Assembly (NCBI RefSeq): GCF_014836985.1
Contig: NZ_JACSPU010000005.1
Coordinates: 124,001-188,000, forward strand
DNA: 64,000 nucleotides
Reading direction: 5' to 3'
Source of the DNA: Planococcus wigleyi
GTDB taxonomy: Bacteria; Bacillota; Bacilli; Bacillales_A; Planococcaceae
Part shown: one piece after another, positions 18,365 to 26,164 of the stretch
How positions within the stretch are numbered: position 1 is the first letter of the stretch
Layout: each line of letters begins with the position of its first letter
Position numbers and translations under genes: made by a program
The notes under the pieces: generated by a model
What the model was told of the DNA's origin: nothing
Databases searched by the model: none
Seen by the model: only the letters and a program-made list of their open reading frames with translations

Positions 18365-18692
18365 GTTTCCCTTAAATTAAAGAAGGGATAAAGTGCCATC
18401 AAAAAAGACACAGAATTGACACTTACACTAAAAATGCCCCGCTTGTTATAGTTACCAACAGACTTCAAAACGTACCATATTTAGTTTTGGGCATGGCCAT
18501 CTATAAAAGAGCATCGCCGCTTCTGTAATAAGGGATAGAAACCTTCACAACAGTCGGCTGATATACGGAAATCTTCAACATCTCCATATCTCCATTAGTT
18601 TGTCCTCTCTTTAATGATTGTCCTTCTCTCCATCAGCTCAAATATTGAACGCACAACAAGTCGAATAGACGTATTTTGAAAGGAAGACGAAT
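18365..18692. other. Intergenic region without recognised features
   Basis: No convincing ORF, repeat or RNA signature. Only the AAAGGAAG ribosome site at the right end, serving the DUF2798 gene, can be assigned. Confidence 0.5.
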
Positions 18693-19226
18693 ATGCACCT
18701 GGAAAAAAGATTGCCACACAACGGAAAAGAGGGCCTTCTTTATGGCGGCCTCATTTCTACCATGACTGTCCTGTTTATGACTTCGTTCAGTGTCATTTAC
18801 TTCGCAGGAGAATTCAATGCCGACATCGCTTGGAGCATCGTCAAAATGCTGCCGATCATGTGGATCATCGTCATGATCATCGAACCGGTTATTTTCGGGC
18901 GTCTGGCAGAAGCATTGACTGCCAAACTGACAACACCTTCAGACAGCTTCAACGCTAAAATCCTGTTTCGGATCTTGTTTACCGTCCTTGGCATGTCCGC
19001 GGCGATGACGTTGATTGGCGACATTGTCGGCCACGGTTTCCACTCGGAGCTTTTCAGCAACTGGCTGGCAAATTGGCCACGTAACTTTGTCATCGTCTTG
19101 ATCGCTGAAAGCCTGGTCATCCAACCGGTTGCCCGCTTCGCTATGGTCAAGCTGCATGAAGCGCAAGACAGAAAAGCAGGAAGCTCGACAGAAACAGATT
19201 CTGCTTTAAAAACAGAAGTTCTTTGA
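18693..19226 (+). CDS. DUF2798 membrane protein
   Basis: A 177-residue integral membrane protein with four predicted transmembrane helices, two near residues 17-65 and two near 90-150. The halves look like an internal duplication typical of DUF2798 (EGLLYGGLISTMTVLFMTSF in the first half, ILFRILFTVLGMSAAMTLIG in the second). Function is unknown. The start is supported by AAAGGAAG six bases upstream, and a strong terminator follows directly. Confidence 0.82.
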   Translation: MHLEKRLPHNGKEGLLYGGLISTMTVLFMTSFSVIYFAGEFNADIAWSIVKMLPIMWIIVMIIEPVIFGRLAEALTAKLTTPSDSFNAKILFRILFTVLGMSAAMTLIGDIVGHGFHSELFSNWLANWPRNFVIVLIAESLVIQPVARFAMVKLHEAQDRKAGSSTETDSALKTEVL

Positions 19227-19235
19227 GCAACTTAA

Positions 19236-19271
19236 AAAAGCCCGCAGACAAGTTTTTGTCTGCGGGCTTTT
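19236..19271. terminator. Bidirectional terminator
   Basis: AAAAGCCCGCAGACAA pairs with TTGTCTGCGGGCTTTT around a short T-rich loop, between convergent genes. Confidence 0.88.
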
Positions 19272-19284
19272 GAATTAACTGGTT

Positions 19285-19785
19285 TTATTTAAAATCTACC
19301 GTATCGTTTATTTCTTTTTCATCTTTTTTTGTTTCATTATTCGTCAATTTCTTTACGAACGTTTTGACGGATTTTAATGTATTTCCCGAGTCCCAATACT
19401 CTGCTGAATCAGCATCCACTTTGATGAGCACGACATTCGGGTCGTCATAGCTTGTATCCAGCATTTTATCGAACACCGGATTCCAGTATTCTTTTTTCTT
19501 CGCTTCATCTTCAATGAATTCCGCAGTTCCGCTGATGGAGACATAGGATTTCCCTGCATAAGCTAAGTTTACATGTGGGTTAGCGGCAATTTCCTGGTAC
19601 TTATCTGTGTCTTTCATAGTCAAGAACCATAGTTCGCCATCAAACTCCACTTCCTGGGTCTGCATCGGGCGTGAAAGGATTTTGTTGTCCGAAGAAATCG
19701 TGGTGAACATTGCCACTTCAATGTCTTTGATCAGCTCATTTACCGTTTTGATTGCTTCCAGATTGTCAGTTGAATTGTTTACCAT
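19285..19785 (-). CDS. General stress protein 26-like FMN-binding protein
   Basis: A 166-residue protein of the pyridoxamine-5'-phosphate-oxidase-like split-barrel family (YdaG/general stress protein 26). Motifs include VAMFTTISSDNKILSRPMQTQEVEFDG, FLTMKDTDKYQEIAANPHVNLAYA, and SISGTAEFIED. Such proteins bind FMN or related flavins; the reaction here is unknown. The gene is preceded by AGGAGG and by a sigma-B-like promoter, and diverges from an SDR gene that has its own sigma-B-like promoter, so membership in the general stress regulon is likely. Confidence 0.87.
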   Translation of the reverse strand: MVNNSTDNLEAIKTVNELIKDIEVAMFTTISSDNKILSRPMQTQEVEFDGELWFLTMKDTDKYQEIAANPHVNLAYAGKSYVSISGTAEFIEDEAKKKEYWNPVFDKMLDTSYDDPNVVLIKVDADSAEYWDSGNTLKSVKTFVKKLTNNETKKDEKEINDTVDFK

Positions 19786-19841
19786 ACTATTCTTTTCCTC
19801 CTATAAATTTCAGATTAAGTAAAACGTCTCTACTTTCTATA

Positions 19842-19866
19842 GTTCCCTTTTTGGACTTCCTTAAAC
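19842..19866 (-). promoter_or_regulatory. Sigma-B-like promoter of the stress protein gene
   Basis: On the minus strand GTTTAA (19861-19866, perfect -35) and GGGAAC (19842-19847) are 13 bases apart. Confidence 0.55.
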
Positions 19867-19889
19867 GTTGTTTCCATTATTCTTACCTG

Positions 19890-19914
19890 GTTATAGCGCC
19901 CAAATTCCGGGTAC
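19890..19914 (+). promoter_or_regulatory. Sigma-B-like promoter of the SDR gene
   Basis: GTTATA (19890-19895) and GGGTAC (19909-19914) are 13 bases apart, facing right. Together with the opposite-facing copy at 19842-19866 it forms a divergent pair. Confidence 0.5.
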
Positions 19915-19965
19915 TAGTAATAAGGTAGATACAAAATCATTTATACGTTGGAGGTAGATTTTTTC

Positions 19966-20715
19966 ATGAGCAAAACAGCAATCATTACAGGCGGCGGAAG
20001 TGGCCTGGGCCAATCTACAGCGGTTCGGTTGGCACAGGAAGGCATTAATATCGCGGTGGTCGACATCAGCGAAAAAGGTGGAAATGAAACAGTCGAGATG
20101 GTAAAAAAACTGGGGCCTGACGCTATTTTCATTAAAGCAGATGTTTCCAAAGCGGATGATGTAAAAAAATACGTGGACCAGACAGTGGAGCATTTCGGCA
20201 GCATCGATTATTTCTTCAACAATGCAGGGATTTCCGGCAGCGGAAAATTCTTTCTGGATACCGACATCAGTGAAATCGAAAGCATTGTCGGCATAAACCT
20301 GCTCGGCGCTTTGTACGGCATGCGTTATGTGGCTGAAGTGATGTTGAAAAATGGCGGCGGCTCGATTGTTAATACTGCTTCGAGCGCTGGCGTAATTGGA
20401 CAGGACTCAGTCGTGACCTATTCGGCTACGAAACATGGCATCGTCGGCATGACGAAAAGCATGGTAGCGGAATATGCAAAAGATGGCTTGCGCGTCAACT
20501 CCATTGCCCCAGGTCCGACTGAAACGCCGATGGTTGAAGCCTTTTACCGCGACAATCCGGAAATGAAAGAAAATGCCACTTCCGGCATTCCTCAGAAACG
20601 GCTTGGCACACCGGAAGAAGTAGCTGAATTAGTGGCGTTCCTGCTGACTTCAAAAGCCAATTACATCAACGGCGAGGTCATCCGTATCGACGGCGGTTTT
20701 ACAAACACGAAATAA
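19966..20715 (+). CDS. Short-chain dehydrogenase/reductase
   Basis: A 249-residue NAD(P)-dependent oxidoreductase with a Rossmann fold. It has the cofactor loop TGGGSGLGQ near residue 8, the acidic VVDIS strand end (which favours NAD+ over NADP+), NNAG, and the catalytic Ser with YSATKHG near residue 152, ending IDGGFTNTK. The substrate cannot be told. ATG 19966 is used, with GGAGG eleven bases upstream; an in-frame TTG at 19948 overlaps the ribosome site. A sigma-B-like promoter lies just upstream. Confidence 0.88.
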   Translation: MSKTAIITGGGSGLGQSTAVRLAQEGINIAVVDISEKGGNETVEMVKKLGPDAIFIKADVSKADDVKKYVDQTVEHFGSIDYFFNNAGISGSGKFFLDTDISEIESIVGINLLGALYGMRYVAEVMLKNGGGSIVNTASSAGVIGQDSVVTYSATKHGIVGMTKSMVAEYAKDGLRVNSIAPGPTETPMVEAFYRDNPEMKENATSGIPQKRLGTPEEVAELVAFLLTSKANYINGEVIRIDGGFTNTK

Positions 20716-20739
20716 ATTAATGACAATCAAAAGTTTACA

Positions 20740-20770
20740 GGCAAACTCCATTTTGGGGTTTGCCTTTTTA
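20740..20770 (+). terminator. Terminator of the SDR gene
   Basis: GGCAAACTCC and GGGGTTTGCC arms around a short loop, followed by TTTTTATT. Confidence 0.82.
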
Positions 20771-20885
20771 TTCCCCTATTTCCACCATCCCAATTCATAA
20801 TAATACTTTACTTCTCATAAGAATAAACTCCACCTTTCCATACCAAGCCTGCTATCAAAAAATAAAGAATCCCTATAAATCAGTA

Positions 20886-20963
20886 TTCTTGTAAAGTTAT
20901 AGAGAAATAATATAAATTCTTCTTGTAAATAGATTATTCAATCATGTATAGTCTATACAAGAA
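20886..20963 (+). promoter_or_regulatory. Promoter with TTCTTGTA repeats upstream of the TyrR-like regulator
   Basis: TTGTAA (20923-20928) and TATAGT (20947-20952) are 18 bases apart. TTCTTGTAAA occurs at 20886-20895 and again at 20920-20929 over the -35 box, and the inverted form TACAAGAA is at 20956-20963 near the predicted start of transcription. This suggests autoregulation. Confidence 0.45.
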
Positions 20964-20982
20964 TGAATAACGGAGGCCGCCA

Positions 20983-22314
20983 ATGAACAGTTTGTTTTTG
21001 CTTCCCAATACCCATGAAGAAATCATTGATACATATGACGAAGACATTATTGTCACTACCCGGGAAGGCCGCATCATTAAAGTCTCCCCACTCAGCGGAG
21101 AACCGTACGGAGTAGCGCCTGAAGAACTCCTCGGAAGATCCGTCTATGCGTTGGAAGCAGAAGGAATCTTCTCACCGGCCATTACACCGCTGGTTCTCGA
21201 AAAAAAGAAGAAAGTCGTGCTTCGGCAGGATACGCCTTCCGGCAGAAAGGTTCTGATCACGGGCATCCCCCTTTTCAATGACGAAGGGGATGTGGAGTTT
21301 GTGGTCAGCTATTCATACGATCTATCACAGCTCATGGTTATGAAGGAATACCTCGGCAACCTGGAGCTGGAAATGTCGAAAGTCAAAGGAGAACTTGCCC
21401 ATCTTCGCAACCAGCAGCTGCAAGTAGAAGGCTGTGTTATGGAAAGCCCTTCTTCCAGTCGTGCACTCCAGACTGCAATTAAAATGGCGCAGCTGGAGGT
21501 ACCAGTAGTGATCCAGGGAGAGCCAGGCACCGGCAAAACAGCGCTCGCTAAATTCATTCACTCACAGGGCAATAGACGAGATGCTGCGTTTATTGAGGTC
21601 AATTGCAGCGCTATCCCGGAATCGGTGTTTGACATCAGCTTTACGGGATTGGATGGCGATGGCTATATCCCTCTCGCTGCCGGAGGTACATTGGCGCTAA
21701 ATGAATTGGATCAGCTTTCAGCCGCTTCACAGGCGGCGTTGTTCAAGATTCTAAAGCAGCCGCACACAGCACGTGTCATCGCCATCAGCAGTGCGTTAAT
21801 TGAAGAAGCGGTCACTGCCGGAAATTTCCGGGAAGACCTGTTTTATTTGCTGCATTTGGCTGTGATTGACCTGAAGCCGCTGCGGGAAAGGCCGGATGAT
21901 CTGGACCAGGCCATCGGCTATTTTCTTGAATTGCTGAACCAGACTTACGACCAACAAAAAGCAGTTTCTGATGACCTCCATTTTCATTTGCTTCAGCTGC
22001 CCTGGAAAGGCAACTTCCGGGAATTGCGCAATGTTTTGGAGCGAAGCTTTATCGAAAGTGAATCGGCTCTGATCACACTCGACGATCTGCCCCCCGCCTA
22101 TCAGCCGGATTCAGATGAGCGCATCGGCTTTGAACTCGATGGCCAAACGCTTCCGGATATACTGGAATCCGTAGAAAAGAAAATTTTGCTGAACGCACAG
22201 AAACGATACCGGACTACTACGGAGATGGCAAATGTGCTCGGCATCAGCCAGCCTTCCGTCGTCCGCAAACTGAAAAAATACACAAGCACATCACTTGGGG
22301 GGAAAATTACATGA
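20983..22314 (+). CDS. PAS-AAA-HTH regulator lacking the sigma-54 contact loop (TyrR-like)
   Basis: A 443-residue transcription factor. An N-terminal PAS-like sensor (about 10-115) is followed by a coiled coil, an AAA+ domain with Walker A GEPGTGKT (179-186), and a Fis-type HTH at the C-terminus (TTEMANVLGISQPSVVRKLKKY). The GAFTGA loop that touches sigma-54 is missing: the sequence runs from CSAIPESVF through ISFTGLDGDG directly to AAGGTLALNELD, and the Walker B aspartate is Asn. It should therefore act with sigma-A, as TyrR does. Its stop overlaps the start of the YjiH transporter gene by four bases, so it probably controls that transporter and senses its substrate. Confidence 0.83.
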   Translation: MNSLFLLPNTHEEIIDTYDEDIIVTTREGRIIKVSPLSGEPYGVAPEELLGRSVYALEAEGIFSPAITPLVLEKKKKVVLRQDTPSGRKVLITGIPLFNDEGDVEFVVSYSYDLSQLMVMKEYLGNLELEMSKVKGELAHLRNQQLQVEGCVMESPSSSRALQTAIKMAQLEVPVVIQGEPGTGKTALAKFIHSQGNRRDAAFIEVNCSAIPESVFDISFTGLDGDGYIPLAAGGTLALNELDQLSAASQAALFKILKQPHTARVIAISSALIEEAVTAGNFREDLFYLLHLAVIDLKPLRERPDDLDQAIGYFLELLNQTYDQQKAVSDDLHFHLLQLPWKGNFRELRNVLERSFIESESALITLDDLPPAYQPDSDERIGFELDGQTLPDILESVEKKILLNAQKRYRTTTEMANVLGISQPSVVRKLKKYTSTSLGGKIT

Positions 22315-23675
22315 CCATGCTTCACACAAAGAAAAAGACCATTGAACCCGCTGATACGTGGAAGTTTCTGATTCCTTCCATCATCGGCGCGCTATTATTC
22401 CTTTGCCCAATTTCCTATAACGGCGAAGTGACCATCGGTGTCGGCATCTTGGCGTCGTTCCTGCTGACGGCATTTGGCGAGGTCATTCCGCCATTCATCG
22501 TCATCCTGCTTGGCTTCTCCGCAATCGCCAGCTTAACGGCAACTGCCTTAAAGCCTGCTTTCGTCCGAAACTCGCCTTTCTTGCGAGCTACTTTCATCAA
22601 TGGACCTTTCGGGTTGATCGTCCGTGTGCTCGCTTTCGCATTCGGCATCATGGCTTATTACGAAATCGGTCCTGAAGCAATCTCCTCACGCAATACAGGT
22701 GGTGTGGTTCTCTACGATTTGGCGCCGGTCTTGTTGACATGGTTTCTGTTTGCCGGGATTCTCCTGCCGCTGCTCGTTGAATTCGGCTTGATGGAATTTG
22801 TCGGTGCCCTGCTGAATAAGTTCATGCGCCCAGTATTCACCTTGCCGGGCCGCTCGTCCATCGACGCGATGGCATCTTGGATGGGTGCTGCGCCAGTCGG
22901 CGTACTCGTGACCATGAAGCAATACGACGAAGGGAATTATACGCAGCGCGAAGCAGCCGTTATCGCCACTACCTTCTCCATTGCTTCTGTCGCTTTCAGT
23001 CTCGTCGTAGCAAATGTGGTCGGCATTGGGCACCTGTTCCTGCCCTTTTATTTAGCAGTTTCGGTTGCTTGCTTGGTAGCTGCTATTATTATGCCGCGCA
23101 TCCCGCCTCTTTCCCGCAAACCGGATGACTATTACGCCCCGGTAGGCAAACAGATCGACGATTATATTCCTAAAGGCGTACCCCTAGCCAAATGGGGATT
23201 CGATGAAGCCCGCCGCAAAGCAGCCGGCGCTGCAAGCCCAAAAAAATTAGCTCAAGTCGGAATTGAAACTGTTCTGGATATCTGGTTGGCATTGATTCCG
23301 CTGGTCATGGCTTTGGGAACAGTGGCGTTGATGGTAGCGGAATACACACCGCTTTTCAAAATCATTTCCTATCCGCTGATTCCGGTTCTGACTTTGCTTG
23401 GATTGCCGGAAGCAGCCGAAGCCGCTCCTACCTTCCTTGTCGGATTCGCGGATATGTTCCTGCCAGCCGTCCTTGGCAGTGGAATCGAAAGCGAATTGAC
23501 ACGCTTTGTGCTAGCCGGTGTTTCATTGACGCAAATCATCTATATGTCTGAAATCGGTATTTTGATCCTGCGGTCGAATATCCCGGTGAAATTCTGGGAA
23601 CTGGCTGTCATCTTTATCTTGCGTACTATCATCACCTTGCCGATTCTTGTGTTGTTCGGCCATTTGTTCGTATAA
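22311..23675 (+). CDS. YjiH-family membrane transporter (nucleoside-recognition/Gate domain)
   Basis: A 454-residue integral membrane protein with about ten to eleven helices. It has two Gate-type segments, one around GILLPLLVEFGLMEFVGALLNKF with MASWMGAAPVGVL, the other around IPLVMALGTVALMVAEYTPLF with FLVGFADMFLPAVLGSG. These fit YjiH/nucleoside recognition proteins, some of which are suspected nucleoside or organic-acid transporters; the substrate is unknown. It is translationally coupled to the upstream regulator (ATGA overlap), with GGGGGG eight bases before ATG 22311. A strong terminator follows. Confidence 0.83.
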   Translation: MTMLHTKKKTIEPADTWKFLIPSIIGALLFLCPISYNGEVTIGVGILASFLLTAFGEVIPPFIVILLGFSAIASLTATALKPAFVRNSPFLRATFINGPFGLIVRVLAFAFGIMAYYEIGPEAISSRNTGGVVLYDLAPVLLTWFLFAGILLPLLVEFGLMEFVGALLNKFMRPVFTLPGRSSIDAMASWMGAAPVGVLVTMKQYDEGNYTQREAAVIATTFSIASVAFSLVVANVVGIGHLFLPFYLAVSVACLVAAIIMPRIPPLSRKPDDYYAPVGKQIDDYIPKGVPLAKWGFDEARRKAAGAASPKKLAQVGIETVLDIWLALIPLVMALGTVALMVAEYTPLFKIISYPLIPVLTLLGLPEAAEAAPTFLVGFADMFLPAVLGSGIESELTRFVLAGVSLTQIIYMSEIGILILRSNIPVKFWELAVIFILRTIITLPILVLFGHLFV

Positions 23676-23676
23676 G

Positions 23677-23722
23677 AAAAACGCCACTTCCAGCATCTCG
23701 AATCTGGAAGTGGCGTTTTTTA
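23677..23722 (+). terminator. Terminator of the regulator-YjiH operon
   Basis: AAAACGCCACTTCCAG pairs with CTGGAAGTGGCGTTTT, followed by a T run. Confidence 0.88.
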
Positions 23723-23918
23723 TTCAACGTTTTTGTATTGCCAACGCCTCCCTTCAAACGCCAGATAAAACTTTAGAGGTATAGAAGATGATACATGGAT
23801 TTCTTTCATGATTGGATGCGTTTTCTGTTCAGCCGAAACCATATCTAAGTTAGAGAGTTTCTGTCACAATAAGAGAATATCTTTAAGTTACAATTTGAAA
23901 GCTCAAGGAGGAATCCGA

Positions 23919-24236
23919 ATGAATGACCCCAATCGTTTTCGAAGACGAAGACCAAGGTCCAGCTTTACTAGTTTTATCCTGGATCTCCCAGGTCTTCGCT
24001 CAAACGCTTTATGGAAGAAAGTTCTTGTGGCACCACTTTACTTGCTGGTCGCTCTGCTTGTATTACTGGGACTCTTTGGCGGCGGCATCGGCAGCATTGT
24101 CGATCTACTGGTCATTTTTGTCATCATTATTGCCATTGTCGCATTGGTTAACGGCAGTTTGCCGCGCTTTAAAATTCCAAACCGAAAAGTGGCAGCCGTT
24201 CTTCTCGTCGCGGCCCTTGTTTTAAGCTTTCTTTGA
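23919..24236 (+). CDS. Small membrane protein, unknown
   Basis: A 105-residue protein not recognised as a named family. The first 30 residues are basic (FRRRRPRSS), followed by three hydrophobic segments: about 35-58 (VLVAPLYLLVALLVLLGLFG), 60-80 (SIVDLLVIFVIIIAIVALV) and the extreme C-terminus (VAAVLLVAALVLSFL). AAGGAGG lies seven bases before ATG 23919, which fixes the start; an upstream in-frame ATG at 23808 has no ribosome site. It is transcribed toward a terminator 100 bases downstream. Confidence 0.75.
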   Translation: MNDPNRFRRRRPRSSFTSFILDLPGLRSNALWKKVLVAPLYLLVALLVLLGLFGGGIGSIVDLLVIFVIIIAIVALVNGSLPRFKIPNRKVAAVLLVAALVLSFL

Positions 24237-24336
24237 TCAAGAAAGCACTACAGATGCGGTGACTGGTACTGAATTTTATGACCATCTAGGTTCTTTTCTA
24301 TTCTATGGCTTTGCATATTACCTATCAGTTCAACAC

Positions 24337-24366
24337 AAAAAGCCGCATGCTGACATGCGGCTTTCT
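24337..24366. terminator. Bidirectional terminator
   Basis: AAAAGCCGCATG pairs with CATGCGGCTTT around a four-base loop. It sits between the 105-aa membrane protein (plus) and the 32-aa membrane protein (minus). Confidence 0.8.
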
Positions 24367-24376
24367 TGTTGAATAT

Positions 24377-24475
24377 TCATTTTGCCCAGTGGTGGAAGAA
24401 GAAATAAAACACGATAAGCAGAATCACAATGGCTGACAAAACCAGCATCGGCACAAGACCAAAGGTGGCTTCCAT
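24377..24475 (-). CDS. Single-helix membrane microprotein, 32 aa
   Basis: A short frame starting with ATG directly after a very strong ribosome site (AAAGGAGGAGGAG, four to five bases before the start) and ending at a terminator. The translation is METTF-like at the N-terminus (MEATFGLVPM), then one hydrophobic helix (LVLSAIVILLIVFYFFF) and a polar end HHWAK. The helix length fits a membrane span. I do not recognise a family; single-pass microproteins of this size are common in Bacillales. Coding is supported by the ribosome site and the clean hydrophobic pattern, not by homology. Confidence 0.68.
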   Translation of the reverse strand: MEATFGLVPMLVLSAIVILLIVFYFFFHHWAK

Positions 24476-24595
24476 TTTAACTCCTCCTCCTTTTACCTTT
24501 ATCATACTCCTCTTTTTTTAAAAAACAATTAAATTTATTTGATTTTTCAGTCTACTTGAATTAGGTTTTATGAACTGAAAAGCTATCGTCCATAC

Positions 24596-24644
24596 AAAGG
24601 GCTTTGCCATCACCCATCGAGGTCAGCGGCAGAGCCTTTTCTTT
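24596..24644 (+). terminator. Orphan terminator-like hairpin
   Basis: AAAGGGCTTTGCC pairs with GGCAGAGCCTTTT, then CTTT. No plus-strand gene lies between it and the previous terminator, and no clear promoter is visible, so what it ends is unknown. The rest of 24476-24783 shows nothing else. Confidence 0.5.
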
Positions 24645-24783
24645 AATTTCTCTAATTCCGGTACCTTTATCTAATATTTTTGGGGGATGAATTTTAAACT
24701 GTATTCTATTCCAACAACCTATAGAAGAACAGTTATTTTCTACTTTACTCTCTATCGTTATTTGGATTATTAATTCCGTATAT

Positions 24784-24825
24784 CAATATTTATATATTGT
24801 AATTCGATAAATATTGTCTTATACT
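24784..24825 (+). promoter_or_regulatory. Promoter and operator-like half-sites of DUF2975/XRE locus 2
   Basis: TTGTAA (24797-24802), 17 bases, TATACT (24820-24825). CAATAT and ATATTG (24784-24799) form an inverted repeat that touches the -35 box, and another ATATTGT lies in the spacer. The arrangement mirrors locus 1 at 5449-5482. Confidence 0.5.
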
Positions 24826-24859
24826 GAATCTAATCTTATACAATCGAGGTGCTTAAAAA

Positions 24860-25351
24860 ATGAAACGGGAAACCCTGTTTTTGAAAATCGTTCTATTTCT
24901 CATGGCTCTTCCGGTAATCGCTGTCTGCATTTTTGTGGTGCCGCCGCTGTCTCAGTTTGTCGGAGAACTCTTGCCGGAATGGGCATTTCTGCAATATGTC
25001 TTTCTGATTGCCCTGTATGGCACAGCCGTTGCTTATTTTATTGCTTTATACCAGTCCATGAAGCTCTTGAGCTATATTGACCGCAACATCGCTTTCTCGG
25101 AACGATCCGTGAAAGCGTTGAAGAACATCAAATACTGCGCCCTTACCATCGCAGGCCTGTACTTGTTGTGTTTGCCGATTATTTTGTACATGGCTCAAGT
25201 GGATGACGCTCCTGGCCTTGGTGGGCTTGGGATGGTCATTACCTTTGGCGCCCTTGTAATTGCCGTCTTTGCGGCAGTTCTTCAAAAGCTATTGGAAAAT
25301 GCGACTGAAATAAAAACTGAAATAAAATCAGAAAATGATCTGACGGTCTGA
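24860..25351 (+). CDS. DUF2975 membrane protein, locus 2 copy A
   Basis: A 163-residue four-helix membrane protein, clearly paralogous to the protein encoded at 4935-5417: shared LYQSMKLLSYIDRNIAFSERSVKALKNIKYCA, PGLGGLGMVITFGALVIAVFAAVLQKLL and the charged end SENDLTV. GAGGTG lies eight bases before the ATG. It heads a three-gene set (DUF2975, XRE, DUF2975) with an 11-base gap to the XRE gene, indicating one transcript. Function is unknown. Confidence 0.85.
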   Translation: MKRETLFLKIVLFLMALPVIAVCIFVVPPLSQFVGELLPEWAFLQYVFLIALYGTAVAYFIALYQSMKLLSYIDRNIAFSERSVKALKNIKYCALTIAGLYLLCLPIILYMAQVDDAPGLGGLGMVITFGALVIAVFAAVLQKLLENATEIKTEIKSENDLTV

Positions 25352-25362
25352 GGTGAAATGAT

Positions 25363-25587
25363 ATGGCAATTATAATCAACATTGACGTGATGCTTGCTAA
25401 ACGAAAAATGAGCGTAACCGAGCTTTCAGAGAAAGTCGGCATTACCATGGCCAACTTGTCCATCCTGAAAAATGGCAAGGCAAAAGCCGTTCGATTATCG
25501 ACCTTGGAGGCAATCTGTAAAGCTTTGGATTGTCAGCCAGGCGATGTGCTGGAATACCGGCCGGAAGAGGATGATTCCTCTTCATAA
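25363..25587 (+). CDS. Small XRE-family DNA-binding protein (YozG type), locus 2
   Basis: A 74-residue helix-turn-helix protein, nearly the same as the locus 1 protein over its first 64 residues (differences are conservative, such as Ser-Glu-Arg to Ser-Glu-Lys), with ten extra acidic C-terminal residues (YRPEEDDSSS). It is the cytoplasmic regulator of the flanking DUF2975 genes by position. Because the recognition region TMANLSILKNGK is unchanged between the two copies, both proteins should bind the same operator. Confidence 0.88.
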   Translation: MAIIINIDVMLAKRKMSVTELSEKVGITMANLSILKNGKAKAVRLSTLEAICKALDCQPGDVLEYRPEEDDSSS

Positions 25588-25626
25588 CCGGGCTCCAGCC
25601 AACACTTGATAAAAGAGGTGTGCTTC

Positions 25627-26103
25627 ATGAGAGCTTCCCTGCTTTTTCTGAGAACTGTATTGGCCCTGCTTTGCCTTCCCGCTCTTGCTTTTTGTCTGTT
25701 CGTTATTCCTGAAATGGCCAGTAGAGACGCAGCTGCCCATCCGGAGACTGCTTACCTGCAGTACCCTTTTATGCTGTCTGCCTATCTATTGTTCAGCCTG
25801 TTTTTTATCGCCCTTTACCAGGCCTTTAAACTGCTGGGTTTCATCAGCCGAAACAAGGCATTTTCAATGGATTCGGTGAGCGCATTAAAGAAAATCAAAT
25901 ACTGTGCTTTCGCAATCGCTCTTTGCTTTATAGCAGGATTGGTGTTTCTGATTGTCTTTATCGGCGGCGACATTGCCGGCATATTCACGATGAGCCTGAT
26001 CTGCATTGTTGCATCATCAACGGTCTGCGTGTTTGCAGCCTTGCTCGAGAAACTGACAGTTCAAGCCATCCGATTGAAAGAAGAAAATAAGTTAACGATC
26101 TAG
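25627..26103 (+). CDS. DUF2975 membrane protein, locus 2 copy B
   Basis: A 158-residue four-helix membrane protein of the same family, more divergent (LYQAFKLLGFISRNKAFS, VSALKKIKYCAFA, LKEENKLTI). ATG 25627 follows GAGGTG by six bases; an in-frame ATG at 25606 has no good site. It closes the three-gene unit and is followed by a strong terminator. The presence of two different DUF2975 proteins around one regulator raises the possibility of a heteromeric membrane partner (inference). Confidence 0.83.
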   Translation: MRASLLFLRTVLALLCLPALAFCLFVIPEMASRDAAAHPETAYLQYPFMLSAYLLFSLFFIALYQAFKLLGFISRNKAFSMDSVSALKKIKYCAFAIALCFIAGLVFLIVFIGGDIAGIFTMSLICIVASSTVCVFAALLEKLTVQAIRLKEENKLTI

Positions 26104-26114
26104 AAACTCAAAGA

Positions 26115-26156
26115 CAAAAACCGCCATCCCGATTTTTTATCCAGGTGGCGGTTTTT
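26115..26156. terminator. Bidirectional terminator
   Basis: AAAAACCGCCA pairs with TGGCGGTTTTT around a loop of about 20 bases; it serves both the DUF2975 locus and the convergent ydjI gene. Confidence 0.82.
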
Positions 26157-26164
26157 GCTATTCA

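Noticed and set aside
20983-22314. Sigma-54-dependent activator annotation
   Set aside because: The GAFTGA loop is absent and no -24/-12 promoter (TGGCAC-N5-TTGC) precedes the transporter, so a sigma-A regulator is the better call.
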